The notes beneath the pieces are model-generated. The model had not been told where the DNA came from and did not search any database. It worked only from the letters and a program-made list of their open reading frames with translations. A stretch of 64,000 nucleotides of DNA from Polyangium spumosum (GTDB lineage Bacteria; Myxococcota_A; Polyangia; Polyangiales; Polyangiaceae), in contig NZ_WJIE01000005.1 in assembly GCF_009649845.1 (NCBI RefSeq), positions 620,001 through 684,000 on the forward strand. Reading direction: 5' to 3'. Both the position numbers and the translations under genes were made by a program. Shown piece after piece: positions 51,360 through 60,324 of the stretch (the stretch's first letter is position 1; each line of letters starts with the position of its first letter).

Positions 51360-52622
51360 ATGTACGCTCGCCCCATTTCGTGCAACCTTTCCGGCCCCGT
51401 GTCTGCCTCCTCGCCCACGTCCGTCCCCCCCACGATCGTGCTCGCCGTGAGCGGGAGCATCGCCGCCTACAAGGCCGTGGAGGTCGCGCGGCTGCTCAAG
51501 AAAGCGGGGGCGCGGGTGATCCCGCTCATGACCCGATCGGCGCGCGCGTTCGTGGGAGCTCAGACGCTCTCCGGCATCACGGGCGAGCCGGTGCACGAGG
51601 AGATGTTCGACCCGTCTTACCCCGGGGAAAAACACGTCGATCTCGCGCGCGCCGCGGACCTCGTGCTCATCGTGCCGGCGACGGCGGACCTCATCGCGCG
51701 GCTCGCCGCGGGCCGCGCGGACGATCTCCTGACCGCGCTCGTGCTCTGCGCGCGAGGGCCCGTGCTCGCGGCGCCCGCGATGCATCCGCGCATGTGGGAG
51801 CACCCGGCGACGGCGCGTAACGTGGCGACACTCGCGGCGGACGGTCGCGTGTCGCTCGTGGGGCCAGTCTTCGGCGAGGTGGCCTCGGGGGAACACGGCA
51901 TGGGGCGGATGGCCGATCCCGCGGAGATCACGCGAGCAGCACGCGCGGCGATCGGGCCGCGGGATCTCGCGGGGATCCGGGTCGTGGTGACGGCGGGGCC
52001 GACGGTCGAGGACCTCGATCCGGTGCGGTTCCTCGGCAACCGCTCGACGGGAAAGATGGGCTTCGCGATCGCGGAGCGCGCGGCTTCGCGGGGCGCGTCG
52101 GTGACGCTCGTGTCGGGGCCGGTCTCGCTCGCGACGCCGAGGGGCGTGACGCGGGTGGACGTGCGGAGCGCGCTCGACATGCAGGCCGCGCTGAGGGAGG
52201 TGATGGGCGCGGATCTCGAGCACGCGGACGCGCTGATCATGACGGCGGCGGTCGCCGATTACCGGCCCGCGGAGCAGAGCGCGACGAAGCGGAAACGTTC
52301 GGCCGAGCCGCTCCGGCTCGAGCTCGTGCCGAACCCGGATCTGCTCGCCGAGGTCGGCGCGGCGCGCAAGGGCGCGCGGCCCGTGCTCGTGGGTTTCGCC
52401 GTGGAGACCGCGGACGACGCGGGGATCGAAGCCTACGCGCGCAGAAAACTCGCGGCGAAGTGCGTGGACATGGTGGTGGCGAACCACGCGAAGGACTCGT
52501 TCGGCCGCGAGGACAACCGGGCGACGATCGTGACCGCGGGCGGCGCGGAGGCGCTCGGGGTCCTGTCGAAACATTCGCTCGCGGATCGGATCCTCGATCG
52601 TGTGGCGGAGCGATGTCGGTGA
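51360..52622 (+). CDS. coaBC: Phosphopantothenoylcysteine decarboxylase/synthase
   Basis: A 420-residue Dfp enzyme making 4'-phosphopantetheine for CoA. The N-terminal flavin decarboxylase (CoaC) has GSIAAYKAVE, the catalytic His in EKHVDLA (H92), and PAMHPRMW where E. coli has PAMN; His here is also found in other phyla. The CoaB synthetase has TAGPTVEDLDPVRF and NRSTGKMG (227-234). A GTG at 51402 would remove 14 uncertain N-terminal residues. It overlaps the CPBP gene by 10 nt. Confidence 0.93.
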   Translation: MYARPISCNLSGPVSASSPTSVPPTIVLAVSGSIAAYKAVEVARLLKKAGARVIPLMTRSARAFVGAQTLSGITGEPVHEEMFDPSYPGEKHVDLARAADLVLIVPATADLIARLAAGRADDLLTALVLCARGPVLAAPAMHPRMWEHPATARNVATLAADGRVSLVGPVFGEVASGEHGMGRMADPAEITRAARAAIGPRDLAGIRVVVTAGPTVEDLDPVRFLGNRSTGKMGFAIAERAASRGASVTLVSGPVSLATPRGVTRVDVRSALDMQAALREVMGADLEHADALIMTAAVADYRPAEQSATKRKRSAEPLRLELVPNPDLLAEVGAARKGARPVLVGFAVETADDAGIEAYARRKLAAKCVDMVVANHAKDSFGREDNRATIVTAGGAEALGVLSKHSLADRILDRVAERCR

Positions 52623-53362
52623 GCGAGGCAGACGACGACGAGCTTTCGGACGAAGACGAAGAGGACACGTCCAGCGAGCCGACGTCGAAGCGAGAGGCGC
52701 TTTTCATCGCGGGCGGCGTGACGATCACGAGCGCGCTCGCCGTGGGGTTCGCGTTCTCGGACGAAGCCGCGGGCACGCCCTTCATGCTCGGCGCGCTCGT
52801 GCTCGTGTACGGGGCGCTCGCGGCCTTCACGGTGTGGCGCCTGCGCGCGCGAGGCGAGCTCGACGAGCAGCTCCGGCCACGCGGCGGGGATCTGACGGTG
52901 GGCGCGGTCGTGGCGGCGGTCCTGTACGGCGTGGCGACGGGCGTGCACCTGCTCGTGACCTCGCCGCCTTCGCCGCGGGCCGCGTGGATCATGCAGGTGT
53001 ACGCGACGCTCGGTGATCCGGCGGCGGAGGGGCGGCACCTCGTCGGCGGCGTGGTCTTCGTGGTGGCGGCGCTGGAGGAGCTCGTCTGGCGCGGCCTCGT
53101 GCAGCGCGTGTTGCTCTCGCCCTTCGGGTGGTTGCGCGCGTGGCTCCTGCAGGCGGCGCTGTTTGGCGTGGCGCACCTGCCGACGATGTTCCTGCTCGGT
53201 GATCCGCGCGTGGGGCCGAACCCGCTGCTCGTCGCGGCGGGCGTGGCCTATTCGCTCGTGTGGGGCCGGCTCGCGATGCGTATGGATCGCCTGCCGCCGG
53301 CGATGTTCGCGCACGCGCTCTTCACGTGGGGCGTGTTCGAGTTCCCGATCTGGAGGCCTTGA
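52613..53362 (+). CDS. CPBP-family intramembrane protease
   Basis: A 249-residue membrane protein of the CAAX-protease/bacteriocin-processing (Abi) family. The catalytic EExxxR is EELVWR (E155, E156, R160), the FxxxH motif is FGVAH (H188), and a C-terminal HALFTWG supplies the last His. An acidic Ser/Glu N-terminus (1-27) precedes the first membrane helix. It is translated with coaBC (10-nt overlap). The substrate is unknown. Confidence 0.85.
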   Translation: MSVSEADDDELSDEDEEDTSSEPTSKREALFIAGGVTITSALAVGFAFSDEAAGTPFMLGALVLVYGALAAFTVWRLRARGELDEQLRPRGGDLTVGAVVAAVLYGVATGVHLLVTSPPSPRAAWIMQVYATLGDPAAEGRHLVGGVVFVVAALEELVWRGLVQRVLLSPFGWLRAWLLQAALFGVAHLPTMFLLGDPRVGPNPLLVAAGVAYSLVWGRLAMRMDRLPPAMFAHALFTWGVFEFPIWRP

Positions 53363-53376
53363 GCGTTCGAAAAACA

Positions 53377-53406
53377 GAGGCGCCCGCGGAGCACCACGAG
53401 CGCCTC
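53377..53406 (-). terminator. Terminator after the Cys-rich MYXO-CTERM-like gene
   Basis: GAGGCGC and GCGCCTC flank a 16-nt loop. On the minus strand a T5 run follows at once (AAAAA at 53370-53374), so it ends the 53428-54270 transcript and may stop the CPBP transcript from the other side. Confidence 0.65.
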
Positions 53407-53427
53407 TCGATCCTCTCGCGAGGGTGA

Positions 53428-54270
53428 TCAGCCGTTCTTGCGGTTGCGACGCCGCGCGGCCGAGATGCCCATCGCCGCGAGCCCGAGCGCGATGCCCGTG
53501 ACGGCGAACGGCGACTCGGTCTGGTTCGGCGAGGCCGAGCAGCCGAACCCGCTGGCCTCGCCCGAGCCCGCGCAGTCCGCGCCGCCGAGCGTGATCGTGC
53601 ACTCGCCCTGCGCCTGCGCCGAGACGTCGACCTGGAGGCCCTGCGCGATGAGGGCGTTGATGCACGACTTCACGTCGCTCGCGCCCACGTACTGATCGTT
53701 GCAGAAGAGCGCGCCCGTGGGCTCCTGGCACTGCACTTTGCAGCCGCCTTCGAGCTTCGCGTAGCAGGCGAGGTCGCAGTCCATGTTGATGTTCGCGGTG
53801 CACGCGCCGGTGCAGCAGGTGTCGCAGTGGTCGATGCAGTTGCTCGGCTGCACCTGGCACTGGGAGCGGCAACGGCTGGTGCAGCTCGCCTTCGCGTCGG
53901 TCACGCAATCGCGGTCCGGGTAGTTCGCCTGGCAATCGGCGATGAACGGCTGCTCGCATTCGTCGTGGCAGCCCTGGATGCAATCGAGCTTCGACGGATC
54001 ACACTCGGCGATGCAGGCCTCGCCGCAGTTATTGGTGCACATCGAGCTCGCCGTCGCGGTGCAGCCGCCCTCGCAGCCGGCGGTGAACCGGAGCGACGTG
54101 CAGTCGGCTTCGCAGCCGCCCTCGACGCGGACCTCGCAGCCGAGGCCGTTCTTGTTGAAATCGAATTTGCCGCACGCGGCAGGCGTCTCGACGGCGAGCG
54201 CCTGGGAAGAGGCGAGGAGCAAGGCAGGGAACGCGAGGACCGAAAGCACGAGCTTGCTGAAGTTGGCCAT
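53428..54270 (-). CDS. Secreted Cys-rich protein with MYXO-CTERM-like end
   Basis: A 280-residue exported protein. A signal peptide (MANFSKLVLSVLAFPALLLA) is followed by about 30 cysteines in CxxxC-type pairs (CIAECD, CHDEC, CTSRCRSQC, CDTCCTGAC), implying many disulfides. The C-terminus GFGCSASPNQ, a hydrophobic helix and ARRRNRKNG fit a MYXO-CTERM-type sorting signal. It is probably a surface protein. The start is ATG 54270. Confidence 0.75.
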   Translation of the reverse strand: MANFSKLVLSVLAFPALLLASSQALAVETPAACGKFDFNKNGLGCEVRVEGGCEADCTSLRFTAGCEGGCTATASSMCTNNCGEACIAECDPSKLDCIQGCHDECEQPFIADCQANYPDRDCVTDAKASCTSRCRSQCQVQPSNCIDHCDTCCTGACTANINMDCDLACYAKLEGGCKVQCQEPTGALFCNDQYVGASDVKSCINALIAQGLQVDVSAQAQGECTITLGGADCAGSGEASGFGCSASPNQTESPFAVTGIALGLAAMGISAARRRNRKNG

Positions 54271-54410
54271 GGGGTCTCCTTCCGATGCGAAGGCAGAGGG
54301 TATCAGGAACCGTTCGATCGAGGCCTGCGCGATCACGCAGGCGTTCGTCGTAAGACGGTCCTTCCCCAGGCTCGTTCCAGAGCTCGTTCGAGTCCGGATG
54401 TCGCTCGCGC

Positions 54411-54446
54411 AAAAAACGAGGGGACCTTCCGCTGCGGAAGGCCCCC
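54411..54446 (-). terminator. Intrinsic terminator of yebC
   Basis: A stem with arms CCTTCCGC / GCGGAAGG, extended by GGGG and CCCC, lies 16 nt past the yebC stop. The minus strand reads T6 directly after it (AAAAAA at 54411-54416). Confidence 0.75.
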
Positions 54447-54461
54447 GAAGGCCACGCGCGC

Positions 54462-55211
54462 CTAGCCCGCGATGCGAGCGAGCTCGTCTTCGGAGACGTC
54501 GAAGTCAGCGTAGACGTTCTGCACGTCGTCGTGATCGTCGAGCGCGTCGAAGAGGTTCAGGCAGACCTCGGCGTCACGGCCCTCGACCTGCTTCTTGTTC
54601 TTGGGGACGTACGCAGGTCCGCTCGACTTGACCGCGATCTTCGCGTCCTCGAGCGCCTTCACGACGGGATCCGTGAGCTCGACGCTGCACGTCACCTGCC
54701 ACTCCTCGCCCTGGTCGGTGTAGTCGTCGGCGCCCGCGCCCACGGCGATCTCCATGAGCTGGTCCTCGGTCGCGGCTTCCTTCGCCAGCGTGATGAGGCC
54801 CTTGCGATCGAAGGCCCACGCCGCCGAGCCCGACGAGCTCATGACGCCGTTGTTCTTCTCGAAGATCTTGCGGACCTCGGCGACGGTGCGGTTCTTGTTG
54901 TCCGTCATCACGTCGACGATGAAGAGCGTGCCGCCGGGGCCCGTGCCCTCGTAGACGATCTCCTCGTAGTTGACGCCCTCGATCTCGCCGGTGCCGCGCT
55001 GGATCGCCCGCTTGATCGTGTCGGCGGGCATCGCCTGGCTGCGCGCGTCCGTGACCGCCTTGCGCAGGCGCGGGTTGCCGTCGACGTTGCCCCCGCCCAT
55101 GCGGGCCGCGACGGTGATCTCCTTGATCAACTTCGTGAAGAGCTTGCCACGCTTCGCGTCGAGCGCGCCCTTCTTCCGCTTGATCGTGGCCCATTTGGAG
55201 TGGCCGCTCAT
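54462..55211 (-). CDS. yebC: YebC/PmpR-family regulator
   Basis: A 249-residue member of the YebC/TACO1 family, now linked to translation of difficult sequences and formerly regarded as a transcription regulator. The hallmark N-terminus MSGHSKWATIKRKKGALD is intact, and IYEGTGPGGTLFIV-like (IVYEGTGPGGTLFIVDVMTD) and the C-terminal LNLFDALDDHDDVQNVY segment are present. The start is ATG 55211. It is divergent from thrS across a 258-nt structured region. Confidence 0.93.
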   Translation of the reverse strand: MSGHSKWATIKRKKGALDAKRGKLFTKLIKEITVAARMGGGNVDGNPRLRKAVTDARSQAMPADTIKRAIQRGTGEIEGVNYEEIVYEGTGPGGTLFIVDVMTDNKNRTVAEVRKIFEKNNGVMSSSGSAAWAFDRKGLITLAKEAATEDQLMEIAVGAGADDYTDQGEEWQVTCSVELTDPVVKALEDAKIAVKSSGPAYVPKNKKQVEGRDAEVCLNLFDALDDHDDVQNVYADFDVSEDELARIAG

Positions 55212-55233
55212 GCCTTCACTGCTCCTCGAAAAT

Positions 55234-55327
55234 GTGCGCCCGGGGCGCACCGCGCCGTAAAGCGCGCGGAAGGTAGCGAGGCGGACTCCCGGAGGCAACC
55301 TCGCGTTGCGCTCCCCCGGGCGTTTTT
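55234..55327 (+). promoter_or_regulatory. Two hairpins before thrS, the second terminator-like
   Basis: Hairpin 1: GTGCGCC / GGCGCAC at 55234-55250. Hairpin 2: CCCGGAGGCAAC pairs with GTTGCGCTCCCCCGGG (55288-55320), followed by T5 at 55323-55327. No other plus-strand gene precedes it, so a transcript reaching thrS from upstream would pass a terminator about 140 nt before the ATG. The rest of 55212-55469 has no gene. Confidence 0.5.
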
Positions 55328-55469
55328 CCGATCCGCCACGTCACGCTGCCAGGCGACCTCGCTTGCTTTCAGGGCGACGGTGTCGCACGTTTCGCCCCTC
55401 GCCAGGCCCGCCCGAGGCGGCAAAGGCCGGCGAACGAACCGCTCTGCACACGACCGAGAGAACCGAGCC

Positions 55470-57299
55470 ATGCCCGTCATCGAAGAAAAACCCCAGGACG
55501 AGAAGCTGTTTCGCATCCGCCACTCGCTCGCTCACGTCATGGCGCAAGCGGTCCAGACGCTCTACCCGGGGACGAAGCTCGGGTTCGGCCCGGCGATCGA
55601 CGACGGCTTCTACTACGACTTCATCCTGCCGAAGCCGGTGAGCGACGCGGAGCTCGCCGCCATCGAAGGGAAGATGCGCGAGATCATCGCGGCGGCGCAG
55701 AGCTTCTCGCACGAGGATCTCCCGCTCGACGCGGCCCTCGCGCGGATCGAGGGCCAGATGGGCGAGCCCTTCAAGGCCGAGTACGCGCGGGAGCTCGCGG
55801 CGAAGAAGGGCCACAAGGAGATCAGCTTCTACGCGAACGGCGGCTTCGTCGACATGTGCGAAGGTCCGCACGTCTCGAACACGAAGGACATCCCGGCCGA
55901 CGCCTTCAAGCTGCACTCGCTCGCGGGCGCGTACTGGCGCGGCGACGAGCGCAACGCGATGATGACGCGCATCTACGGCTACGCCTTCAACACGAAGGCG
56001 GAGCTCGACGAGTACGTCGCGGCCGTGGAGCAGGCCAAGCAGCGTGATCACCGCAAGCTCGGCCAGGAGCTGCGCATCTACGCGATCCGCGACGAGATCG
56101 GCAAGGGCCTGCCGCTCTGGCTGCCGAACGGCGCGGCGATCCGGCACGAGATCGAGAAGCTCGCGCACGAGATGGAGTTCCGCGCGGGCTACAAGAAGAT
56201 CGCCACGCCGCACATCACGAAGCGTGGCCTCTTCGAGACCTCGGGCCACATCCCGCTCTACGAGGACGGCATGTACCCGCCGATGGTCCTCGACGAGGAG
56301 GGGCGCGGCGCGGGCGGGCCGGAGGAGTCGTACTACCTCAAGCCGATGAACTGCCCGCACCACCACATGGTGTTCGCCTCGGAGAAGCACTCGTACCGCG
56401 ATCTGCCGCTGCGCTACACCGAGTACGGCTCGGTCTACCGCTTCGAGCGCGCGGGCGCGCTCCAGGGCCTCACGCGCGTGCGTGGCATGACCATGAACGA
56501 CGCGCACATCTACGTGACGCCGGAGCAGCTCAAGGAAGAGTTCCAGGCGGTCATGAAGCTCCACGAGCGCTACTACGCGCTGTTTGGACTGACGAACTAC
56601 TTCATGCGCCTGTCGCTCTGGGATCCGGCGGATCCGAAGCGCGGCTCCAAGTACGTCGACGATCCGGAGAACTGGGCGCTCTCGGAGCGGCTCGTGACCG
56701 AGGCGCTCGAGGAGATGGGCGCGAACTACAAGGTCTCGCCCGGCGAGGCGGCGTTCTACGGGCCGAAGGTGGACTTCCAGTTCGTCACGGTGACGGGGCG
56801 CGAGTTCACGCTCTCCACGAACCAGCTCGATTTCGCGGTCCCGCCGCGCTTCGGCCTCGCCTACACGGACAAGGACGGCAAGGAGAAGACGCCGTACTGC
56901 ATCCACCGCGCGCCGATGGGCACGCACGAGCGCTTCATCGCGTTCTTGATCGAGCACTTCGGCGGCGCGTTCCCGACGTGGCTCGCGCCCGTGCAGGTCG
57001 TGGTCGTGCCCGTGAGCGACAAGTTCCTCGCGTACGGCAAGAAGATCGAGGCGCTCCTGCGCGAGGACCTCGTGCGCGTGGAGCTCGACACGAGCTCGGC
57101 CACGATGGGCAAGAAGATCCAGGAGGGCGCGACGCGGAAGATCCCGATCCTGCTCGTCGTGGGCGGCAAGGAAGAGGCGGAGCAGACGGTGACCGTGCGC
57201 AGGTACGGCATCAAGGAGCAGAAGGCGATGCCGCTCGCGAGCTTCGTCGAGATGCTCGCGCAGGAGATCAAGGAGCGGCGCCACGTGAAGTCGTGGTAG
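55470..57299 (+). CDS. thrS: Threonyl-tRNA synthetase lacking the TGS domain
   Basis: A 609-residue class II synthetase charging tRNA-Thr. The protein begins directly with the editing domain (HSLAH, H18 and H22, and FVDMCEGPHV), followed by the catalytic core (motif 2 GSVYRFERAGALQG, the MNCPHHH zinc Cys, HRAPMGTHERF motif 3) and the anticodon-binding domain (VVVPVSDKF onwards). The usual 60-residue TGS domain is absent, and the upstream in-frame sequence is not coding-like. Many ThrRS lack it; effect unknown. Confidence 0.93.
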   Translation: MPVIEEKPQDEKLFRIRHSLAHVMAQAVQTLYPGTKLGFGPAIDDGFYYDFILPKPVSDAELAAIEGKMREIIAAAQSFSHEDLPLDAALARIEGQMGEPFKAEYARELAAKKGHKEISFYANGGFVDMCEGPHVSNTKDIPADAFKLHSLAGAYWRGDERNAMMTRIYGYAFNTKAELDEYVAAVEQAKQRDHRKLGQELRIYAIRDEIGKGLPLWLPNGAAIRHEIEKLAHEMEFRAGYKKIATPHITKRGLFETSGHIPLYEDGMYPPMVLDEEGRGAGGPEESYYLKPMNCPHHHMVFASEKHSYRDLPLRYTEYGSVYRFERAGALQGLTRVRGMTMNDAHIYVTPEQLKEEFQAVMKLHERYYALFGLTNYFMRLSLWDPADPKRGSKYVDDPENWALSERLVTEALEEMGANYKVSPGEAAFYGPKVDFQFVTVTGREFTLSTNQLDFAVPPRFGLAYTDKDGKEKTPYCIHRAPMGTHERFIAFLIEHFGGAFPTWLAPVQVVVVPVSDKFLAYGKKIEALLREDLVRVELDTSSATMGKKIQEGATRKIPILLVVGGKEEAEQTVTVRRYGIKEQKAMPLASFVEMLAQEIKERRHVKSW

Positions 57300-57313
57300 T
57301 TTCGGGGGGATCG

Positions 57314-58630
57314 ATGATCCCCCCGGGCCGCCTCGTTTCGTTCGTTCGAGAGGCGCAAAAGCTCGCGCCCGTGCTCCTCGCGCCCCTCGCGGCCTGCGTC
57401 CTCATCACCGACATCGACGAGAGAAAGATCCACGAGGGCGAGGCGTCGTCCGCTTCGTCGTCGGCCTCGTCCGGGGTCGGGGGCGCGGGCGGCGAAGGCG
57501 GCGCCGCCCCCTGCACGAGCGACGCGGATTGCCCGGGGGTCCTCTCGGCGTGCGGCGAGCCGCGCTGCTTTCCGGACGGGCGCTGCGGCTTCGACAACCA
57601 GCCGATCGGCGCGCCCTGCGACGAGGGCGCGGGGGCCGCGTGTGACGGGAAAGGTCATTGCGTGGAATGCACGGCGAACGTGCATTGCGCGAGCAGGAAA
57701 TGCGGGCCGGATCGAACGTGCGTCCCGGCGACGTGCGGCGACGCGATCGAGAACGGCGACGAGACGGACGTCGATTGCGGCGGCTCGTGCGTGGCGGACT
57801 GCGGACCGGGCGCGGGCTGCGGCGGGGACGGCGATTGCGTGGGCGGGCTCTGCGTCGGCGGCCTGTGCGCGGCGACGTGCACGGACGGGGTGAAAAACGG
57901 CGAGGAGACGGGCAACGATTGCGGCGGGCCGGACTGCGAGACGTGCCCGCTCGGCGCGGGTTGCGAGGTCGACGGGGATTGCGAGTCGTCGTTTTGCGCG
58001 GACGGCCTCTGCGCGGCGGCGCCCACCTGCGCGGACGGCGAAAAGAACGGCGAGGAGACGGACGTCGATTGTGGAGGAGCGGCCTGCCCGAAATGCGGGC
58101 TGGGCGGCGCTTGCGTGGACGGGATCGATTGCGAGAGCGCGTCCTGCGTGCAGGGAGCGTGCGCGGCGCCCACCTGCGCGGACGGCGTGAAAAACGGCGC
58201 GGAGGCGGGCGTCGACTGCGGCGCGGTTTGTCCGGAGGGGTGCCCGCCGGGCGAGCCTTGCGAGGGCGCCGAGGATTGCGCGAGCCAGGTCTGCGAGGGC
58301 CCTTCGGGCAGCGCCGTCTGCGCCGCGCCGTCCTGCTTCGACGGCCAGCACAACGGCGACGAGGCGTTTTACGACTGCGGCGGCTCCTGCGACGTGAAAT
58401 GCCCGCCGCTCTCCCCGTGCCTCGTCGACGCCGATTGCAAGGGTGGCCTCTGCGACCCGCAGAAGCTCACGTGCTCGCCCACCTGCACCGACGGCTACCA
58501 GAACGGGGGCGAGACCGACCCGGATTGCGGCGGCCCGTGCGCCACGAAATGCCCCGAGGGCGGGCATTGCCTCACGCACCTCGATTGCGTGCCCGACACC
58601 TACTGCGAGCAGGGACATTGCTTGCCATGA
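57314..58630 (+). CDS. Cys-rich repeat lipoprotein
   Basis: A 438-residue lipoprotein (lipobox LAAC, Cys28), then a short Ser/Gly linker. The body has six Cys-rich repeats of about 45 residues, each starting C-x-D-x-x-x-NG-x-E-x-x-x-DCGG (for example CTDGVKNGEETGNDCGGPDC) and including C-x(5)-GxxC-x-x-x-x-DC pairs. Calcium or disulfide-stabilised surface adhesion is likely. It follows thrS by 14 nt and overlaps the next gene by 4 nt (ATGA). Confidence 0.8.
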   Translation: MIPPGRLVSFVREAQKLAPVLLAPLAACVLITDIDERKIHEGEASSASSSASSGVGGAGGEGGAAPCTSDADCPGVLSACGEPRCFPDGRCGFDNQPIGAPCDEGAGAACDGKGHCVECTANVHCASRKCGPDRTCVPATCGDAIENGDETDVDCGGSCVADCGPGAGCGGDGDCVGGLCVGGLCAATCTDGVKNGEETGNDCGGPDCETCPLGAGCEVDGDCESSFCADGLCAAAPTCADGEKNGEETDVDCGGAACPKCGLGGACVDGIDCESASCVQGACAAPTCADGVKNGAEAGVDCGAVCPEGCPPGEPCEGAEDCASQVCEGPSGSAVCAAPSCFDGQHNGDEAFYDCGGSCDVKCPPLSPCLVDADCKGGLCDPQKLTCSPTCTDGYQNGGETDPDCGGPCATKCPEGGHCLTHLDCVPDTYCEQGHCLP

Positions 58631-59946
58631 GGCGCCTCGGAGCCCTCGCGATCGCCCTCGTCACGGCCCTCGCCCTCGCGTCGGGGACGGCGCAGGCAAA
58701 TGGCCGATTCCCTTCGGCCGGGCACGTCGAGGTCGATCCGGCGGATCCGGCGCACGTGGTCCTGCGGGCGACGTACGGGCTCGTCGTGAGCACGGACGCG
58801 GGCGAGCGCTGGTCGTGGGTCTGCGAGGAGGCCATGTCGTTCGCGGGGATCTGGGACCCGCCGATCGGCATTGCCGCGGGCGGCGCGCTCCTCGTGGGTT
58901 TGCCCGACGGGCTCTCGGTCTCGACGCCCGACGGCTGTGGCTTCTCGCGCGCAGGCGCCCTCGAAGGCCGGCTCGTCGCCGACCTCGCGGTGGACAAGAA
59001 AAACCCGGCCCGCGCGGTGGTGCTCACCTCCTCGCCCGTCGGCGCGGGCTTCGATACGCGGCTCTTCTGGACCGAGGACGGCGGCCTGTCGTTCACGGAC
59101 GCCGAGGCCGTTTTCCCGGACAACCTGCGCGGGCTCACGGTGGATCTCACGCCGGATCCGGCGATCGTGTACGTGAGCGGCGTCCTCGGCGGGCCTTTGC
59201 CGAGGGGCGTCGTGTTGCGCTCGGCGGACGGCGGGAAGACGCACGCCATCACGGCCGTACCCGGCGGCGACGAGGCGCACGCGCCATACATCGGCGCGGC
59301 GGATCCTTCAAACCCGGACAAACTTTACGTGCGTCTCGACGGGGCACCGGGGCGGCTCCTGCATTCGGCGGACGGCGCGACCACGTGGGAGGAGCTCTTC
59401 GTCGGGGAGGGGGCCCTGCTCGGGTTTTCGCTCTCGCCCGATGGAAGCGCGCTCGTCGTGGGCGGCGAGAAGGACGGGATCTGGCGCTCGCCTGCGCCGG
59501 AATGGGCCTTCGAGCAGGTCTCTCGATTGCATACGCGGTGCCTGCGCTGGGCGGACGCGGGCGTGTATGCGTGCACCGAGGAGGCGCTCGACGGGTTCTC
59601 CGTAGGTTTGTCCGTGACCGCGGGCTCGACGTTCGGCGTGGCCTCGCGCCTCGCGGACCTCTGCGGCCCGCTCCCCTGCCCCGCGGGCAGCGCGACGCGT
59701 ACACAATGCGAGCCGCGCTGGCCCCTCTTGCGGACGACGCTCAATATCGTCTCCTGCGACGGCGCGGGCGGCGCGGGCCCGGGGGACGGCGGCGCGCCGC
59801 CCGGGGGCGACCCGGGGACCGAGCCCTCGGGGGATTGTGCTTGTGGCCTCGCCCGAGGGGTCGGGGGCGGCGAGGTGGGCGCTCTTTTCGTGGCCCTGGC
59901 CGCCATCGGCTTCAAAGCGGCGCGCCGGAGAGGAAGGCAATCGTGA
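58627..59946 (+). CDS. Secreted beta-propeller protein with MYXO-CTERM
   Basis: A 439-residue exported protein (signal peptide MRRLGALAIALVTALALA). Repeated STDAGERW, TEDGGLSF, SADGGKTH, SADGATTW segments are the Asp-box-like turns of BNR/sialidase-type propellers. The C-terminus (GDCACGLARG, hydrophobic VGALFVALAAIGF, ARRRGRQS) is a good MYXO-CTERM sorting signal. It overlaps the lipoprotein gene before it and the zinc-ribbon gene after it, each by 4 nt. Confidence 0.82.
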   Translation: MRRLGALAIALVTALALASGTAQANGRFPSAGHVEVDPADPAHVVLRATYGLVVSTDAGERWSWVCEEAMSFAGIWDPPIGIAAGGALLVGLPDGLSVSTPDGCGFSRAGALEGRLVADLAVDKKNPARAVVLTSSPVGAGFDTRLFWTEDGGLSFTDAEAVFPDNLRGLTVDLTPDPAIVYVSGVLGGPLPRGVVLRSADGGKTHAITAVPGGDEAHAPYIGAADPSNPDKLYVRLDGAPGRLLHSADGATTWEELFVGEGALLGFSLSPDGSALVVGGEKDGIWRSPAPEWAFEQVSRLHTRCLRWADAGVYACTEEALDGFSVGLSVTAGSTFGVASRLADLCGPLPCPAGSATRTQCEPRWPLLRTTLNIVSCDGAGGAGPGDGGAPPGGDPGTEPSGDCACGLARGVGGGEVGALFVALAAIGFKAARRRGRQS

Positions 59947-60317
59947 ACTGTCCCAAATGCCGAGCAACGATGGAGATCGTGTTGTTCGAGGACGTCGAGG
60001 TCGATCGTTGCACGGCCTGCAAGGGCCTCTGGTTCGACAGCCGCGAGAACGAGCGGCTCAAGTCGAAGCGGGGCTCGGAGATCATCGACTCGGGCGACCC
60101 GAAGACCGGGCGGAAGAACAACACGATCCCGTACGTGCGTTGCCCGCGCGACGGCAATCCGATGGTGCGCATGGTCGATCCGGCGCAGCCGCACCTCTGG
60201 TACGAGACCTGCTCGACCTGCGGCGGCGCCTATTTCGACGCGGGCGAGTTCCGGGATTACAAGAACCTCACGATGCTCGATTTCATCCGCGATCTGTTCG
60301 CGAAGCCGCGGGCCTGA
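59943..60317 (+). CDS. Zf-TFIIB-type double zinc-ribbon protein
   Basis: A 124-residue cytosolic protein starting with GTG (VNCPKCRATMEIVLFEDVEV). The first ribbon is complete (C3, C6, C23, C26; CxxC...CTACKGLWFD). The second (CPRDGNPM...CSTCGGAYFD) has Asp at the second Cys position, so it may bind zinc poorly. Such zf-TFIIB proteins are common and of unknown role. It overlaps the propeller gene (GTGA), an unexpected partner. Confidence 0.8.
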   Translation: MNCPKCRATMEIVLFEDVEVDRCTACKGLWFDSRENERLKSKRGSEIIDSGDPKTGRKNNTIPYVRCPRDGNPMVRMVDPAQPHLWYETCSTCGGAYFDAGEFRDYKNLTMLDFIRDLFAKPRA

Positions 60318-60324
60318 GCCGCGG

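Noticed and set aside
51492-51900. Loss of catalytic residues in CoaC (PAMH for PAMN, Ser for Cys)
   Set aside because: PAMH-type and Ser variants occur in other functional CoaBC proteins, so this is not strong evidence of inactivity.
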